Source: Sphingobium sp.
Lineage (GTDB): Bacteria; Pseudomonadota; Alphaproteobacteria; Sphingomonadales; Sphingomonadaceae
Assembly: GCA_017745115.1 (NCBI GenBank)
Contig: JAGIAA010000012.1
Coordinates: forward strand, 1 to 60,458
Length of the DNA stretch: 60,458 nucleotides
Reading direction: 5' to 3'
The number at the start of each line of letters is the position of its first letter. The first letter of the stretch is position 1. Both the position numbers and the translations under genes were made by a program. Positions 52,494 to 60,458 of this stretch are shown piece after piece. The notes beneath the pieces were generated by a model, which saw only the letters and a list, made by a program, of their open reading frames with translations, searched no databases and was not told the DNA's origin.

Positions 52494-53861
52494 CTAGTGC
52501 CGCCCAAGCATCTGGTCAACCAGATCGGTCAGGCGCGCGAAATGCCGTTGCGTCATACTGGCGCTCATATCACCCGCAGACTTCGGCCCCCAGGCTTCCC
52601 CAAAGCCCAGCTTTGCCGACTCGCGCAGCCGCATCGGCAGGTGCGCGACTGGCCTGATTTCACCGGAAAGCGCGATTTCCCCCAGCATCACGGCGTCGTG
52701 CGGCACCGGCCGCTCGGTCAGCGCGGAAATCAGGGCGCCAGCCACGGCCAGGTCGGCCGCCGGATCGGACAGGCGATAGCCGCCCGCTACATTGAGATAG
52801 ACCTCGCAGGCCGAGAAGCTGAGACCGCAGCGTGCCTCCAGCACAGCGAGGATCATGGCAAGCCGTCCACTGTCCCAGCCCACGACCGCCCGGCGCGGCG
52901 TCGCGCCGCTGGCGAGGCGCACGGTAAGCGCCTGGATCTCGACCAGCACCGGCCGCGTGCCTTCGAGCGCGGGAAACACCGTCGCGCCGGCAATCCGCTC
53001 GTCGCGCTGGGTCAGGAACAGGGCGGACGGATTGCCGACCTCGGTCAAGCCTTCCTCCGCCATGGCGAAGACGCCGATCTCGTCGGTGCCGCCGAAGCGG
53101 TTCTTGATGGCGCGCAGTATGCGATATTGGTGGCTGCGCTCCCCCTCGAAGGCCAGCACTGTGTCGACCATATGCTCGAGCACGCGCGGGCCGGCGAGAC
53201 TGCCGTCCTTGGTGACATGGCCGACCAGCACCAGCGCCGTGCTGCCCTGCTTGGCGAAACGGATGAGTTCTTGCGCCGAAGCGCGCACTTGGCTCACCGT
53301 GCCGGGGGCGCCCTCGATGAGGTCCGAATGCATGGTCTGGATCGAATCGATGATGAGCAAGGCCGGCGCGGGTCCGTTGCCCAGCGTCGTCAGGATATCG
53401 CGCACCGACGTCGCGCTGGCGAGTTTTACCGGCGCGTCGCCGAGCCCGAGCCGCCGGGCACGCAGGCGGACCTGGTCGGCAGCCTCCTCGCCGCTCACAT
53501 AGACGACGTCCCGGCCGCCTCGCGCCAATGTCGCCGCCACCTGCAGGAGCAATGTCGATTTGCCGATGCCGGGATCGCCGCCGATCAACGTGGCCGAGCC
53601 GGGCACCAAGCCTCCGCCCAAGGCGCGATCGAACTCCGCGAGACCTGTCCCCGTTCGCCGAGGCAGCGCCACGTCGCTATCGAGTCCGATGAGCGCCATC
53701 GGCCGCCCGCCGCCTTGAAGATCATGCTTGGCGGAGAAGGTCGTCGGCGCCGCTTCCTCGACGAGGCAGTTCCACTCGTTGCAATCCTCGCATTGCCCCT
53801 GCCAGCGCGGCGAAACCGTCCCGCAGGATTGGCAGACGAAGCGGCGTTTCAGTTTGACCAT
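52494..53861 (-). CDS. radA: DNA repair protein RadA (Sms), 455 aa
   Basis: A RecA-like helicase promoting branch migration in recombination. A four-Cys zinc finger opens the protein (FVCQSCGTVSPRWQGQCEDC). Walker A is GGDPGIGKSTLLLQ, Walker B LLIIDSIQTM, and the RadA-specific KNRFGGTDEIGVF motif follows. A Lon-like domain closes it (LNVAGGYRLSDPAADLAVAG). It begins the leftward radA-cvpA-scaffold-DUF423 run. Confidence 0.97.
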   Translation of the reverse strand: MVKLKRRFVCQSCGTVSPRWQGQCEDCNEWNCLVEEAAPTTFSAKHDLQGGGRPMALIGLDSDVALPRRTGTGLAEFDRALGGGLVPGSATLIGGDPGIGKSTLLLQVAATLARGGRDVVYVSGEEAADQVRLRARRLGLGDAPVKLASATSVRDILTTLGNGPAPALLIIDSIQTMHSDLIEGAPGTVSQVRASAQELIRFAKQGSTALVLVGHVTKDGSLAGPRVLEHMVDTVLAFEGERSHQYRILRAIKNRFGGTDEIGVFAMAEEGLTEVGNPSALFLTQRDERIAGATVFPALEGTRPVLVEIQALTVRLASGATPRRAVVGWDSGRLAMILAVLEARCGLSFSACEVYLNVAGGYRLSDPAADLAVAGALISALTERPVPHDAVMLGEIALSGEIRPVAHLPMRLRESAKLGFGEAWGPKSAGDMSASMTQRHFARLTDLVDQMLGRH

Positions 53862-53902
53862 GCCTCTTCATAGCAGAACGAAGAGGGAACGAAAGGTCGA
53901 AA

Positions 53903-54358
53903 TTAGCTTCCGTCGCTGCCATAATCGCTGATGGCGCGCTCGATGTCGGGTGGATGATGCCCGGTCAGGTCCTTGGCGATTTCGCCGATCAGCCGTGCCC
54001 CGAGCGCCTTGTTGTAATGCTTGCGCATTTCGCCGAGCACGGCCGGAGGTGCGACGATGATGAGCCGCTCGAACGCATTGGCCAGCGCGCGCTGGTTGAG
54101 CAGATTCACGGCATCCGCAGCAAACCGATCCTCTTGAAGATCGTGGAAATCGGTTTCGCCCATCGCGCTGCGCATATTGCCCACGCTCGAATGGGCTCTG
54201 CCCGGCGCATCCGTGCGTTGCTCGCGATCCTTGGGATTTGCATTTTCGGCCGCTTCCTCGACCTGGAGATTGGGGTAGTCCGCGTCCCCCTCGTTGCGGA
54301 ACAGCAGCATCTTGCCGCCATCCGCCACCATCACCAGCGCATCATGGTCGATCCTCAT
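53903..54358 (-). CDS. Host attachment family protein (baeRF-type), 151 aa
   Basis: The N-terminal ALVMVADGGKMLLFRNEGDA and the C-terminal RLIIVAPPAVLGEMRKHYNK followed by LIGEIAKDLTGHHPPDIERA match the family annotated as host attachment protein, related to the eRF1-like baeRF fold. The central part (KDREQRTDAPGRAHSS) is polar and variable. The function is not established despite the name, which comes from plant-associated bacteria. It lies upstream of radA on the same strand with a 41-base gap. Confidence 0.85.
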   Translation of the reverse strand: MRIDHDALVMVADGGKMLLFRNEGDADYPNLQVEEAAENANPKDREQRTDAPGRAHSSVGNMRSAMGETDFHDLQEDRFAADAVNLLNQRALANAFERLIIVAPPAVLGEMRKHYNKALGARLIGEIAKDLTGHHPPDIERAISDYGSDGS

Positions 54359-54451
54359 CGCCCGTCTCCTTTCATGTCAGGAACGACCGGCAAGGCCTGT
54401 CGGTTGCCTGCTTATGGTTGAATGGGCTTGTCATGGTCGCGCGAGCGCCGG

Positions 54452-55165
54452 ATGAACATGACGATGATCAAAGTCGCCAGCTATAATATCCGCAAGGCCA
54501 TCGGCACGGACCGGCGTCGCAGCCCCGACCGGATCATCGAGGTTCTGAACGAGATCGGCGCCGATGTCGTCGCGCTGCAGGAAGCCGACCGGCGCTTCGG
54601 CAAACGCACCGCAGTCCTCTCGGATTTCATGCTCGAGCATCACACGCCCTATCGGGCGGTTCCGCTGGGCGTCCGCACCGAAAGCATGGGCTGGCACGGC
54701 AATGCCTTGCTCATCCGGCGCGAGTTCGAGTTGATCGGCCACGATCTCATCCACTTGCCCTGCCTCGAACCACGCGGCGCCGTCACGGCGACGTTTCGGG
54801 CGGGCGAAACCGTCCTGCGCATCGTCGGCATGCATCTCGATCTCTCAGGGCTCTGGCGGCGACGGCAGGCCGCTTCGCTGGTCCATTGGCTCGATTTGCC
54901 TCAACACCATCCGGTCGACGCCACCATCCTCATGGGCGACCTCAACGAGTGGACCGCCGGGCGCGGCTGCCTGATCGACTTCACTCGCCATTACCGCTTG
55001 GCGTCGTGCGGGCGCAGCTATCATGCCACCAGGCCCGTGGCGGCGCTCGACCGCATCCTGTGGCGCGGCGGACTGGAACTGGCCGAGAGCGGCGTCCATC
55101 ACAGCGCCGCCGCCCGCCGCGCTTCCGATCATCTGCCGATCTGGGCGCGATTCGAGCGAAGCTGA
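54452..55165 (+). CDS. Endonuclease/exonuclease/phosphatase family protein, 237 aa
   Basis: A DNase-I-like fold with the order VASYNIRKAIGTDRRRSPDR, VVALQEADRRFG (catalytic Glu), GMHLDLSGLWRRRQAASLVH, LMGDLNEW and the C-terminal SDHLPIWARFE (His). All catalytic positions (N, E, H, D, N, D, H) appear present. Members hydrolyse phosphodiesters in nucleic acids or phospholipids; the substrate is open. Three closely spaced ATGs (54452, 54458, 54464) could start it. Confidence 0.85.
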   Translation: MNMTMIKVASYNIRKAIGTDRRRSPDRIIEVLNEIGADVVALQEADRRFGKRTAVLSDFMLEHHTPYRAVPLGVRTESMGWHGNALLIRREFELIGHDLIHLPCLEPRGAVTATFRAGETVLRIVGMHLDLSGLWRRRQAASLVHWLDLPQHHPVDATILMGDLNEWTAGRGCLIDFTRHYRLASCGRSYHATRPVAALDRILWRGGLELAESGVHHSAAARRASDHLPIWARFERS

Positions 55166-55168
55166 ACG

Positions 55169-55512
55169 CTATTCGTCATTCCCGCGACCGCGGCAGCCTC
55201 GCCACCCCAGCGGCGCAAAACCAAGATCGCAAGCCAAATCTCGCCAGTCGGGATTGACCTGTTCGATCAGTTGGATCTTCCAGGCTCTCCGCCATTTCTT
55301 GATCCGTTTCTCCCGTAGGATCGCATGCCCGTCGCGCTGTGCTGCTCAAACCAGAAGAGCATCTTGACGCCATATTCGGCAGTGAAACCACCAAAACTCC
55401 CACTGCGGTGTTGCGCGATACGCTGTACGAGGTCGGAGGTCACCCCGACATAGAGCGTGCCACAGAGTCGCGAGGCCATGAGATAGACCGCAGGATAGAC
55501 GTCGCATGACAT
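55169..55512 (-). pseudogene. GIY-YIG endonuclease-like gene broken by a frameshift
   Basis: Reading leftward, the first frame gives MSCDVYPAVYLMASRLCGTL, YVGVTSDLVQRIAQHR and GVKMLFWFEQHS, typical of the short GIY-YIG (UPF0213/YhbQ-like) proteins, and stops at 55267 after unrelated sequence. Just after FEQHS, a shifted frame continues the family pattern (DGHAILREKRIKKWRRAWKI, then QLIEQVNPDWRDLA) to a stop at 55169-55171. So about one base was lost or two gained near 55344-55352. The intact family is of uncertain function and often mobile between genomes. Confidence 0.85.
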
Positions 55513-55523
55513 ATGCTGGGCCT

Positions 55524-55634
55524 ACTGGGTTCCCGCTTACGCGGGAATGACGAATAGGGCCGGATTGGACCTGCAGGCCAACGGATCAAATTAAGGGCGC
55601 CTTTCTCGTCATTCCCGCGAACGCGGGAACCCAG
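55524..55634. repeat. Inverted pair of palindromic intergenic repeats
   Basis: Copy 1 (55524-55553) contains CTGGGTTCCCGC and GCGGGAATGACGA. Copy 2 (55605-55634) is nearly its reverse complement, TCGTCATTCCCGCG and CGCGGGAACCCAG. Each copy is itself a small palindrome, and together they can form a larger one around about 50 bases. A third partial CGTCATTCCCGCG lies at about 55174 beyond the broken GIY-YIG gene. This is a REP/BIME-type arrangement. Confidence 0.8.
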
Positions 55635-55701
55635 TCAACCGAGTGGCCAAACCAAAGCTCCGAGGGTCGACAATGGCGCAATTCCACGCCATCTTGCCGT
55701 C

Positions 55702-58074
55702 ATGGGAGAGAAGGAACTCCGGCTGGCGCTGGTCTGCTACGGCGGCGTCAGTCTTGCCGTCTATATGCATGGCGTCACCAAGGAGATCTGGCACCTCGCC
55801 CGGGCGAGCCGTGACTTCACCTCCAGCAAGAAGACCGATCCGGACAAGTCGCCGAGCCAGGCCGTTTATCGCGATATCCTCGAGACCGCGCTATCGGAAG
55901 CCGAGCTCAGGCTCCGCGTCGTGCCCGACATCATCTCGGGCGCGAGTGCCGGCGGCATCAACGGCGTATTCCTCGCCCATGCGATGGAAACCGGTCAGTC
56001 GATCGACCCGCTGACTGACCTCTGGCTGCGCGGCGCGGATGCCGACGTGCTCATCGATCCTGACGCCCGCCCCCTCTCCCGCTTCACCAAATTCTGGGCG
56101 CGGCCTATCCTGTGGTTGATGATGCGCAAGCGCGGCGACACCGTCGAACGCACGGTCGCACCGGAAACGCGCAGGGAAGTGCGGCGCAAACTCACCAATT
56201 TCGTGCGGGCGCGCTGGTTCGCCCCGCCCTTTGGCGGCGTCGGCTTCTCGAGCCTGCTCCTCGACGCCTTCGACGCCATGGCCGCCAGCGAGACCACCGC
56301 CCCCCTCATTCCGGACGGGCATCCGCTCGACCTGTTCGTGACGGCGACCGACTTCTCGGGCCATGAAGAGCGGCTCCTGCTCAACAGCCCGCCCGAGATC
56401 AGCGAGACCGAGCATCGCCTGTCGATCAGCTTCTCGGCGCATGGCGCCCGGCCCCGGCGACTGGCCGATCCGGCCGAACTGGTTTTCGCGGCGCGGGCGA
56501 CAGCCAGCTTTCCCGGCGCCTTCCCGCCATTCACAGTCCGCGAGCTGGACAAGGTCTTGGGCCAACGCCAGGTCGCCTGGCCAGGCCGGTCTGCCTTCCT
56601 GCAGCGCATATTGCCGCGCCATGACGCCGCGGGCGTGGCGGATGATGCTGTCCTCATCGACGGGTCCGTGCTCGCCAATGCCCCCTTCGCCCAAGCGATC
56701 GGTGCACTCAGGGATCGGCCCGCGCGGCGGCTGGTCGACCGGCGCTTCGTCTACATCCAGCCCTCGCCCGGCCATGGCCGCTTCCGGCTGACCTCGCCGG
56801 GCCCCCGGGACAAGAGCGGCCATGCCCGCCTCCCCGGCTTCTTTCGCACCATTTTCGGCGCCCTAAGCGACCTTCCCCGCGAGCAGCCGATCCGCGACAA
56901 TCTCGACGCCATCACCGAGCGGAGCCGCCGCATCCGGCGCATGCGCGACATTGTCGAAGCCATGCGCCCGGATATCGAGCGTGTCGTCGAGGCAACCGTG
57001 GGCCGGACGCTGTTCCTCGTCCGCCCGACTCGTACCCGATTGGCGCAATGGCGCACGCGCATGCAGAGCAAGGCCGCCCGCGCGGCGGGTTATGCCTACC
57101 CCGCTTATGCGCAGCTCAAATTTTCGGGGATTGTCGATAGCTTGGGCGAACTGCTCGGTAACCTCGCCGGCGACCCGTCGCCTGCGGGACGGGAGGCGCT
57201 TCGCAAGCGGCTTTACGAGGTGCTGACCGCCACCGGCGTCGACCGCTGCGGCCATGGCACGCGCGATGGGGCCAGCCCCGGCCTCATCGCTTTCCTGCGC
57301 AGCCACGATGTCGATTTCCGGCTGCGGCGGCTGCGCTTCCTCGCCCGCCAGCTCATTCCGCTCGCCGAAGCCGGTGGCAAGGCGGCTGACGAGACGGAGC
57401 CCGCCCGCGAGGCCATGCGCGACCTGATTTACGACACCATCGGCGCCTATGCCGAAACGCAGGCAGCCGGCTTCTTCGACGCCGATTGCCGCCTGGCCGC
57501 GCGCAAGGCCGCGGACGATCCGCTGGCAGCGATCGACGCGATTGCGCGGCTGCGCGACCTGCGCGGCCTCGACGACCGGTTCGATCGGCATTTCCCAAGC
57601 GCGCTCATGGCCCTCGCAGCGGATGAGCGGCGGGTGCTGCTGCGCGCATATCTGGGCTTCCCTTATTACGACATCGCCACTTTGCCCCTCCTCCAGGGCG
57701 AGGGCCTCGACGAATATGACCCCATCAAGGTCGACCGCATTTCGCCCGACGACGCCACGTCGATCCGCAAGGGCGGCGCAGCAGCGACCCTGCGCGGCAT
57801 CGAGTTCAACAGCTTCGGCGCCTTTTTCAGCCGCGCCTATCGCGAGAACGACTATCTCTGGGGCCGTCTCCATGGTGCCGAACGCATGATCGACATCTTG
57901 CTCTCGACGATCGGCGACGTTGCCATGACCTCAGTCGCGCGGCGCAACCAATGGAAACGAGCCATTTTTCATGCGGTCCTCGATGAGGAAGCCCAGCGTC
58001 TGCCCGCAGTCGCCAACCTGATCGCGAGTCTGCGCGACGAGATCGACGCGGCTATTCCGCCAAATCCGGTCTAA
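55702..58074 (+). CDS. Patatin-like phospholipase with DUF3376 region, 790 aa
   Basis: The N-terminal patatin domain is complete: oxyanion loop CYGGVSLAVYMHG, nucleophile elbow ISGASAGGINGVFLA (Ser of GxSxG) and the dyad Asp in LIDGSVLANAPFAQAI. The long C-terminal half (about 430 residues) fits the DUF3376 extension of large bacterial patatin-like proteins, with EFNSFGAFFSRAYRENDYLW near the end. Such enzymes hydrolyse acyl lipids, probably at the inner face of the membrane; no signal peptide is visible. It is convergent with cfa, overlapping by 4 bases. Confidence 0.9.
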   Translation: MGEKELRLALVCYGGVSLAVYMHGVTKEIWHLARASRDFTSSKKTDPDKSPSQAVYRDILETALSEAELRLRVVPDIISGASAGGINGVFLAHAMETGQSIDPLTDLWLRGADADVLIDPDARPLSRFTKFWARPILWLMMRKRGDTVERTVAPETRREVRRKLTNFVRARWFAPPFGGVGFSSLLLDAFDAMAASETTAPLIPDGHPLDLFVTATDFSGHEERLLLNSPPEISETEHRLSISFSAHGARPRRLADPAELVFAARATASFPGAFPPFTVRELDKVLGQRQVAWPGRSAFLQRILPRHDAAGVADDAVLIDGSVLANAPFAQAIGALRDRPARRLVDRRFVYIQPSPGHGRFRLTSPGPRDKSGHARLPGFFRTIFGALSDLPREQPIRDNLDAITERSRRIRRMRDIVEAMRPDIERVVEATVGRTLFLVRPTRTRLAQWRTRMQSKAARAAGYAYPAYAQLKFSGIVDSLGELLGNLAGDPSPAGREALRKRLYEVLTATGVDRCGHGTRDGASPGLIAFLRSHDVDFRLRRLRFLARQLIPLAEAGGKAADETEPAREAMRDLIYDTIGAYAETQAAGFFDADCRLAARKAADDPLAAIDAIARLRDLRGLDDRFDRHFPSALMALAADERRVLLRAYLGFPYYDIATLPLLQGEGLDEYDPIKVDRISPDDATSIRKGGAAATLRGIEFNSFGAFFSRAYRENDYLWGRLHGAERMIDILLSTIGDVAMTSVARRNQWKRAIFHAVLDEEAQRLPAVANLIASLRDEIDAAIPPNPV

Positions 58075-59339
58075 TTTTTCACCAGCGTGACCTGCGCGAC
58101 GTCGATCCCGCGCCCGGCAAAGCCGCCCTCGCAATACATCAGGTAATAGCGCCACATATCGACGAAATGGACGTCGAAGCGGCGCGGCAGCCTCCCGGCC
58201 TCGACGACCGCATCGAAGCGCTCGCGCCACTGACGCAACGTCCAGGCATAATCAAGGCCGAAGCGGCTCTGATTGCTCCATTCGAGGCCCTGAGCCTCGG
58301 CCAGCGCGCGGAAACGCCGCTCGGAGATCAGGCAGCCGCCCGGGAAGATGTAGCGCTGGATGAAGTCAGCACGGCGCGCATAGGCCGGGAAAATCGCGTC
58401 GTCGATGCTGATGAACTGGATCGCCGCCTTGCCGCCCGGCTTCAGCAGCCGGTGGATCGTCTCCAGAAAGACCGGCCAATAGTCCTGGCCGACCGCCTCG
58501 ACCATCTCAACACTTACAATAGTATCATAGGTCCCGGTGGTATCCCTATAATCCTGCAAGAGAATTTGTGCATGCTCTCCCGCCCGCACGATCGCCGGCA
58601 GCGCTAGCACCTCGGCGCGCTGCTCCTGGGACAGGGTGAGGCCGGTGTAACCGATCTTGGCCCGTTCCAGTGCCTGCTGCGCCAATCCACCCCATCCGCA
58701 TCCAATTTCAAGAAGTTGATCGCCATCCTTGAGATCGAGCCTGTCAAGCAATTCACTGATCTTGCGCCGCTGCGCATCGGCGAGCGGCTCGGCCGGAAAC
58801 GCAGGCCGCGCGCAGCTATAGGTCAGCGTCTCGTCGAGCCAGAGTGCGTAGAAGTCGTTGCCGAGGTCGTAATGCTCGGCGATGTTCCGCCGGGCACCCT
58901 TGCGGCTGTTATGCCGCCAGGCATGGCGCAGCCGGCCGAAGAGGCGCGTAAAGCCCCGCGACCGGGCCGCCGTTCCCAGCGAACGCGCATTGGCCATGAA
59001 CAGGGCGAATAGGGTCACTGGATCGGGGCTGGACCACTCCCCTTCTTCCCAGGCCCGGAACCAGCCCACCGAGCCCGCCGTCGCAAGCCGCAGCAGCGCC
59101 CGGTAGCTGTTGAGATGAACGATCGCCGTAAAGCCCTGCTCGCGTCCGCCCATCATGCGGATCGATCCGTCGGGCAGGTGCAGTTCGAGCGAGCCGCAGA
59201 TCAGCCCGCGGTCGATGCGGTCGAGGATCGGCAGAAACAGCCGGACCGGAAGCCTCATCCAGAGCGCGCTGCCGTAGCGTCGGGCGGCGCGTTCCGCCTT
59301 TGCCCGCCTGAAGCCGCTGCTGGAGCTGTGGACATTCAT
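58071..59339 (-). CDS. cfa: Cyclopropane-fatty-acyl-phospholipid synthase family protein, 422 aa
   Basis: A SAM-dependent enzyme that methylates unsaturated acyl chains in membrane phospholipids. Family blocks are NIAEHYDLGNDFYALWLDET, LTYSCARPAF, LLEIGCGWGGLAQQALERA, GLTLSQEQRAEV and SVEMVEAVGQDYW. C-terminal FIQRYIFPGGCLIS and DMWRYYLMYCEGGF complete it. I chose the ATG at 59339 (MNVHSSSSG). The N-terminal lipid-binding domain is present (WFRAWEEGEWSSPD). It ends over the 3' end of the patatin gene. Confidence 0.94.
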   Translation of the reverse strand: MNVHSSSSGFRRAKAERAARRYGSALWMRLPVRLFLPILDRIDRGLICGSLELHLPDGSIRMMGGREQGFTAIVHLNSYRALLRLATAGSVGWFRAWEEGEWSSPDPVTLFALFMANARSLGTAARSRGFTRLFGRLRHAWRHNSRKGARRNIAEHYDLGNDFYALWLDETLTYSCARPAFPAEPLADAQRRKISELLDRLDLKDGDQLLEIGCGWGGLAQQALERAKIGYTGLTLSQEQRAEVLALPAIVRAGEHAQILLQDYRDTTGTYDTIVSVEMVEAVGQDYWPVFLETIHRLLKPGGKAAIQFISIDDAIFPAYARRADFIQRYIFPGGCLISERRFRALAEAQGLEWSNQSRFGLDYAWTLRQWRERFDAVVEAGRLPRRFDVHFVDMWRYYLMYCEGGFAGRGIDVAQVTLVKN

Positions 59340-59397
59340 GACGCCATATTGGGGTGTCCGAGCCCCAAGCACAATGAGTCGATTGCGCTGATTTCGC

Positions 59398-60384
59398 TCA
59401 GTTGGTCCGATCCGGTCCGCATCCGGTACCGTGGAGCGGTAGCGTCACCACGCGGCGCAGCGGCCCGCGCCCCATCTGCATACCGAAACGCGCGTCGCCG
59501 ACCGAGACTTCGGCCTGGCAAGCCTCCCGCTTGACCACCGCATAAGGCATGAACGACCAGCGCATGAATGCCGCGATACCCGGATCGGTCTGCATCGCGC
59601 GTCGCACCAGCGGATCGCGCATGTTGTCGCGCACCATCTGCTGCATATCGGCCACGTGAGAGAAGGACCGGAACGGATCGTAGCTCGCCCGCCCGAAAGC
59701 GCCCTTCTCTCTCCAGATCAGGTCGCGCCGCCAGAACAGCACCGGCTGCTCACTCGCGATGACGATGTCGGGCATGCTTCCGGACGGCAATGATTGCAGC
59801 AAAACGGCGCGCGCATGCAGGCTGATCGCGCCATTGACGGCAAGATAGGCGCCGGCCGCTGCGAGCCCGATCATGGCCGGCTTGATCCAGCTCGCCTCGC
59901 CACGCCACCGCCGCCGCCGCGACATCCAGATCGCGAAAGCCAGCGCGCTCCAGAGCCAGACATCGATGATGAACAAGGTCTCGGTGTGGAACCAGAGATT
60001 GCTGAAGGGGGATAGCAGCTGCACCGAATAGGTGGTCTGCATGTCGAGTAAGGGATGCGTCAGCGCACCGATGTAGCAGAGGGCAATGAGCCATGGCACG
60101 TGCATCGACAGGCCACTCGGAAACGGCTTCCCACGCGACAGGTGCCATCGGTCCAATAGCCACAGCAATCCGGCCAGCAGCGGCGGCATGAGCAATAGGC
60201 CGCCAATGCCATGAGTGAAGCCGCGATGGGTCGCCAGCGGCGCCCAGGGCACCCAACCGAAGAATACATCGATGTCCGGCATGTTCGCGCCCAGAATCAG
60301 CGCAGCGAGGCCCTTGCGGCTTTTCGACTTGAGGCCCGCCTGGCCGAGAGCCCATCCGGCCAGGCTATGGGTGAAATTGTCCAT
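59398..60384 (-). CDS. YdjM-like membrane-bound metal-dependent hydrolase (DUF457 family), 328 aa
   Basis: It starts MDNFTHSLAGWALGQAG; conserved His/Asp positions in NFTHSL, NMPDIDVFFG, THRGFTHGIGGLL and LTHPLLDMQTTYS fit the YdjM/YbcI family, which has several TM helices and a likely metal site. About five hydrophobic segments are visible in the first 190 residues. The C-terminal part is a soluble-looking domain of unknown role. The activity is unproven for the family. Bases 60385-60458 beyond it hold no gene I can support. Confidence 0.88.
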   Translation of the reverse strand: MDNFTHSLAGWALGQAGLKSKSRKGLAALILGANMPDIDVFFGWVPWAPLATHRGFTHGIGGLLLMPPLLAGLLWLLDRWHLSRGKPFPSGLSMHVPWLIALCYIGALTHPLLDMQTTYSVQLLSPFSNLWFHTETLFIIDVWLWSALAFAIWMSRRRRWRGEASWIKPAMIGLAAAGAYLAVNGAISLHARAVLLQSLPSGSMPDIVIASEQPVLFWRRDLIWREKGAFGRASYDPFRSFSHVADMQQMVRDNMRDPLVRRAMQTDPGIAAFMRWSFMPYAVVKREACQAEVSVGDARFGMQMGRGPLRRVVTLPLHGTGCGPDRTN

Positions 60385-60458
60385 TGAGAGACTGATGGCG
60401 TGGGGAGAGGCGGAAGGTCAAGCGCCTCAATTTCCTCGCCCCTTCAGGGGAGAGGATA

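Noticed and set aside
55166..55701. CRISPR array from repeated CGTCATTCCCGCG elements
   Set aside because: Only three irregular, inverted copies with unequal spacing; these are REP-like palindromes and no cas genes are present.

Overview
The window is about 60 kb of GC-rich alphaproteobacterial chromosome. It most resembles a member of the Sphingomonadales (Sphingomonas, Sphingobium, Sphingopyxis or relatives). The grounds are a fused ispDF gene, the dusB-ntrB-ntrC-ntrY-ntrX-hfq-hflX order, a double-Sm Hfq of the kind I recall from Zymomonas, an EI-Ntr (ptsP) close to aspartokinase, and many small exported proteins with sphingomonad-style sequence. This assignment is inference from gene content. 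Almost everything is core housekeeping. I see no rRNA operon, CRISPR array, insertion sequence, prophage or plasmid origin, and no gene-free stretch longer than 300 bases.

Layout. 1-4.3 kb: the 3' end of lysC, a palindromic intergenic repeat, two exported proteins (one EF-hand), then a divergent aldo/keto reductase and nitronate-monooxygenase-like pair with a palindrome between them. 4.3-11.8 kb: ptsP, a RodZ-like protein, cpoB/ybgF, tilS and ftsH, all rightward. 11.8-15.3 kb: a DUF3800 protein, rpoZ, a phospholipase-D/cardiolipin-synthase-like enzyme, a lipid-methyltransferase-like protein and a small monooxygenase. 15.2-20.4 kb, leftward: yciB, ftsY, mtaB, dapF, a family 2 glycosyltransferase, tRNA-Pro(UGG) and a small Asn/Ala-rich lipoprotein. 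20.6-24.1 kb, rightward: ettA, a cupin/JmjC-like protein and a sterol-desaturase-family membrane oxygenase. 24.1-28.7 kb: acylphosphatase, gamma-glutamylcyclotransferase-like protein and carbonic anhydrase (leftward), lipA and a coenzyme-Q-binding START protein (rightward), and pncC and ispDF (leftward).

28.7-38.1 kb is the regulatory centrepiece. dusB and two NtrB/C-type two-component pairs (ntrBC, ntrYX) overlap or nearly abut, followed by a tandem-domain hfq and hflX. NtrC has a complete sigma-54 activator domain. NtrX lacks the GAFTGA loop. mazG faces hflX. 39-42.9 kb: tRNA-Arg(CCU) with a long hairpin fused to its 3' end, a DUF1178 protein, a nitrilase-family amidase, grxC, comF, an NDUFAF5-like methyltransferase and a Nudix hydrolase. 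42.9-43.9 kb: three small Flp-type pilin genes, two nearly identical and sharing a leader, each of those two with its own terminator.

43.9-49.4 kb, leftward: a small membrane protein, a large unknown exported protein, a XerD-type recombinase, accA and an M48 protease with a LysM-like tail. 49.5-55.2 kb: aroK-aroB, then DUF423, an Fe-S scaffold-like protein, cvpA, radA and a host-attachment-family protein (all leftward), then an endonuclease/exonuclease/phosphatase-fold protein. 55.2-60.4 kb: a frameshifted GIY-YIG gene beside inverted repeats, a large patatin-like phospholipase, a convergent cyclopropane-fatty-acyl synthase and a YdjM-like membrane hydrolase.

I find no clear new multi-gene system. 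The items most worth following up are the double-Sm Hfq with an hflX start that has no standard start codon, the GAFTGA-less NtrX beside a normal NtrC, the orphan duplicated pilin cassette, the tRNA-Arg hairpin, and the unknown exported protein overlapping xerD.
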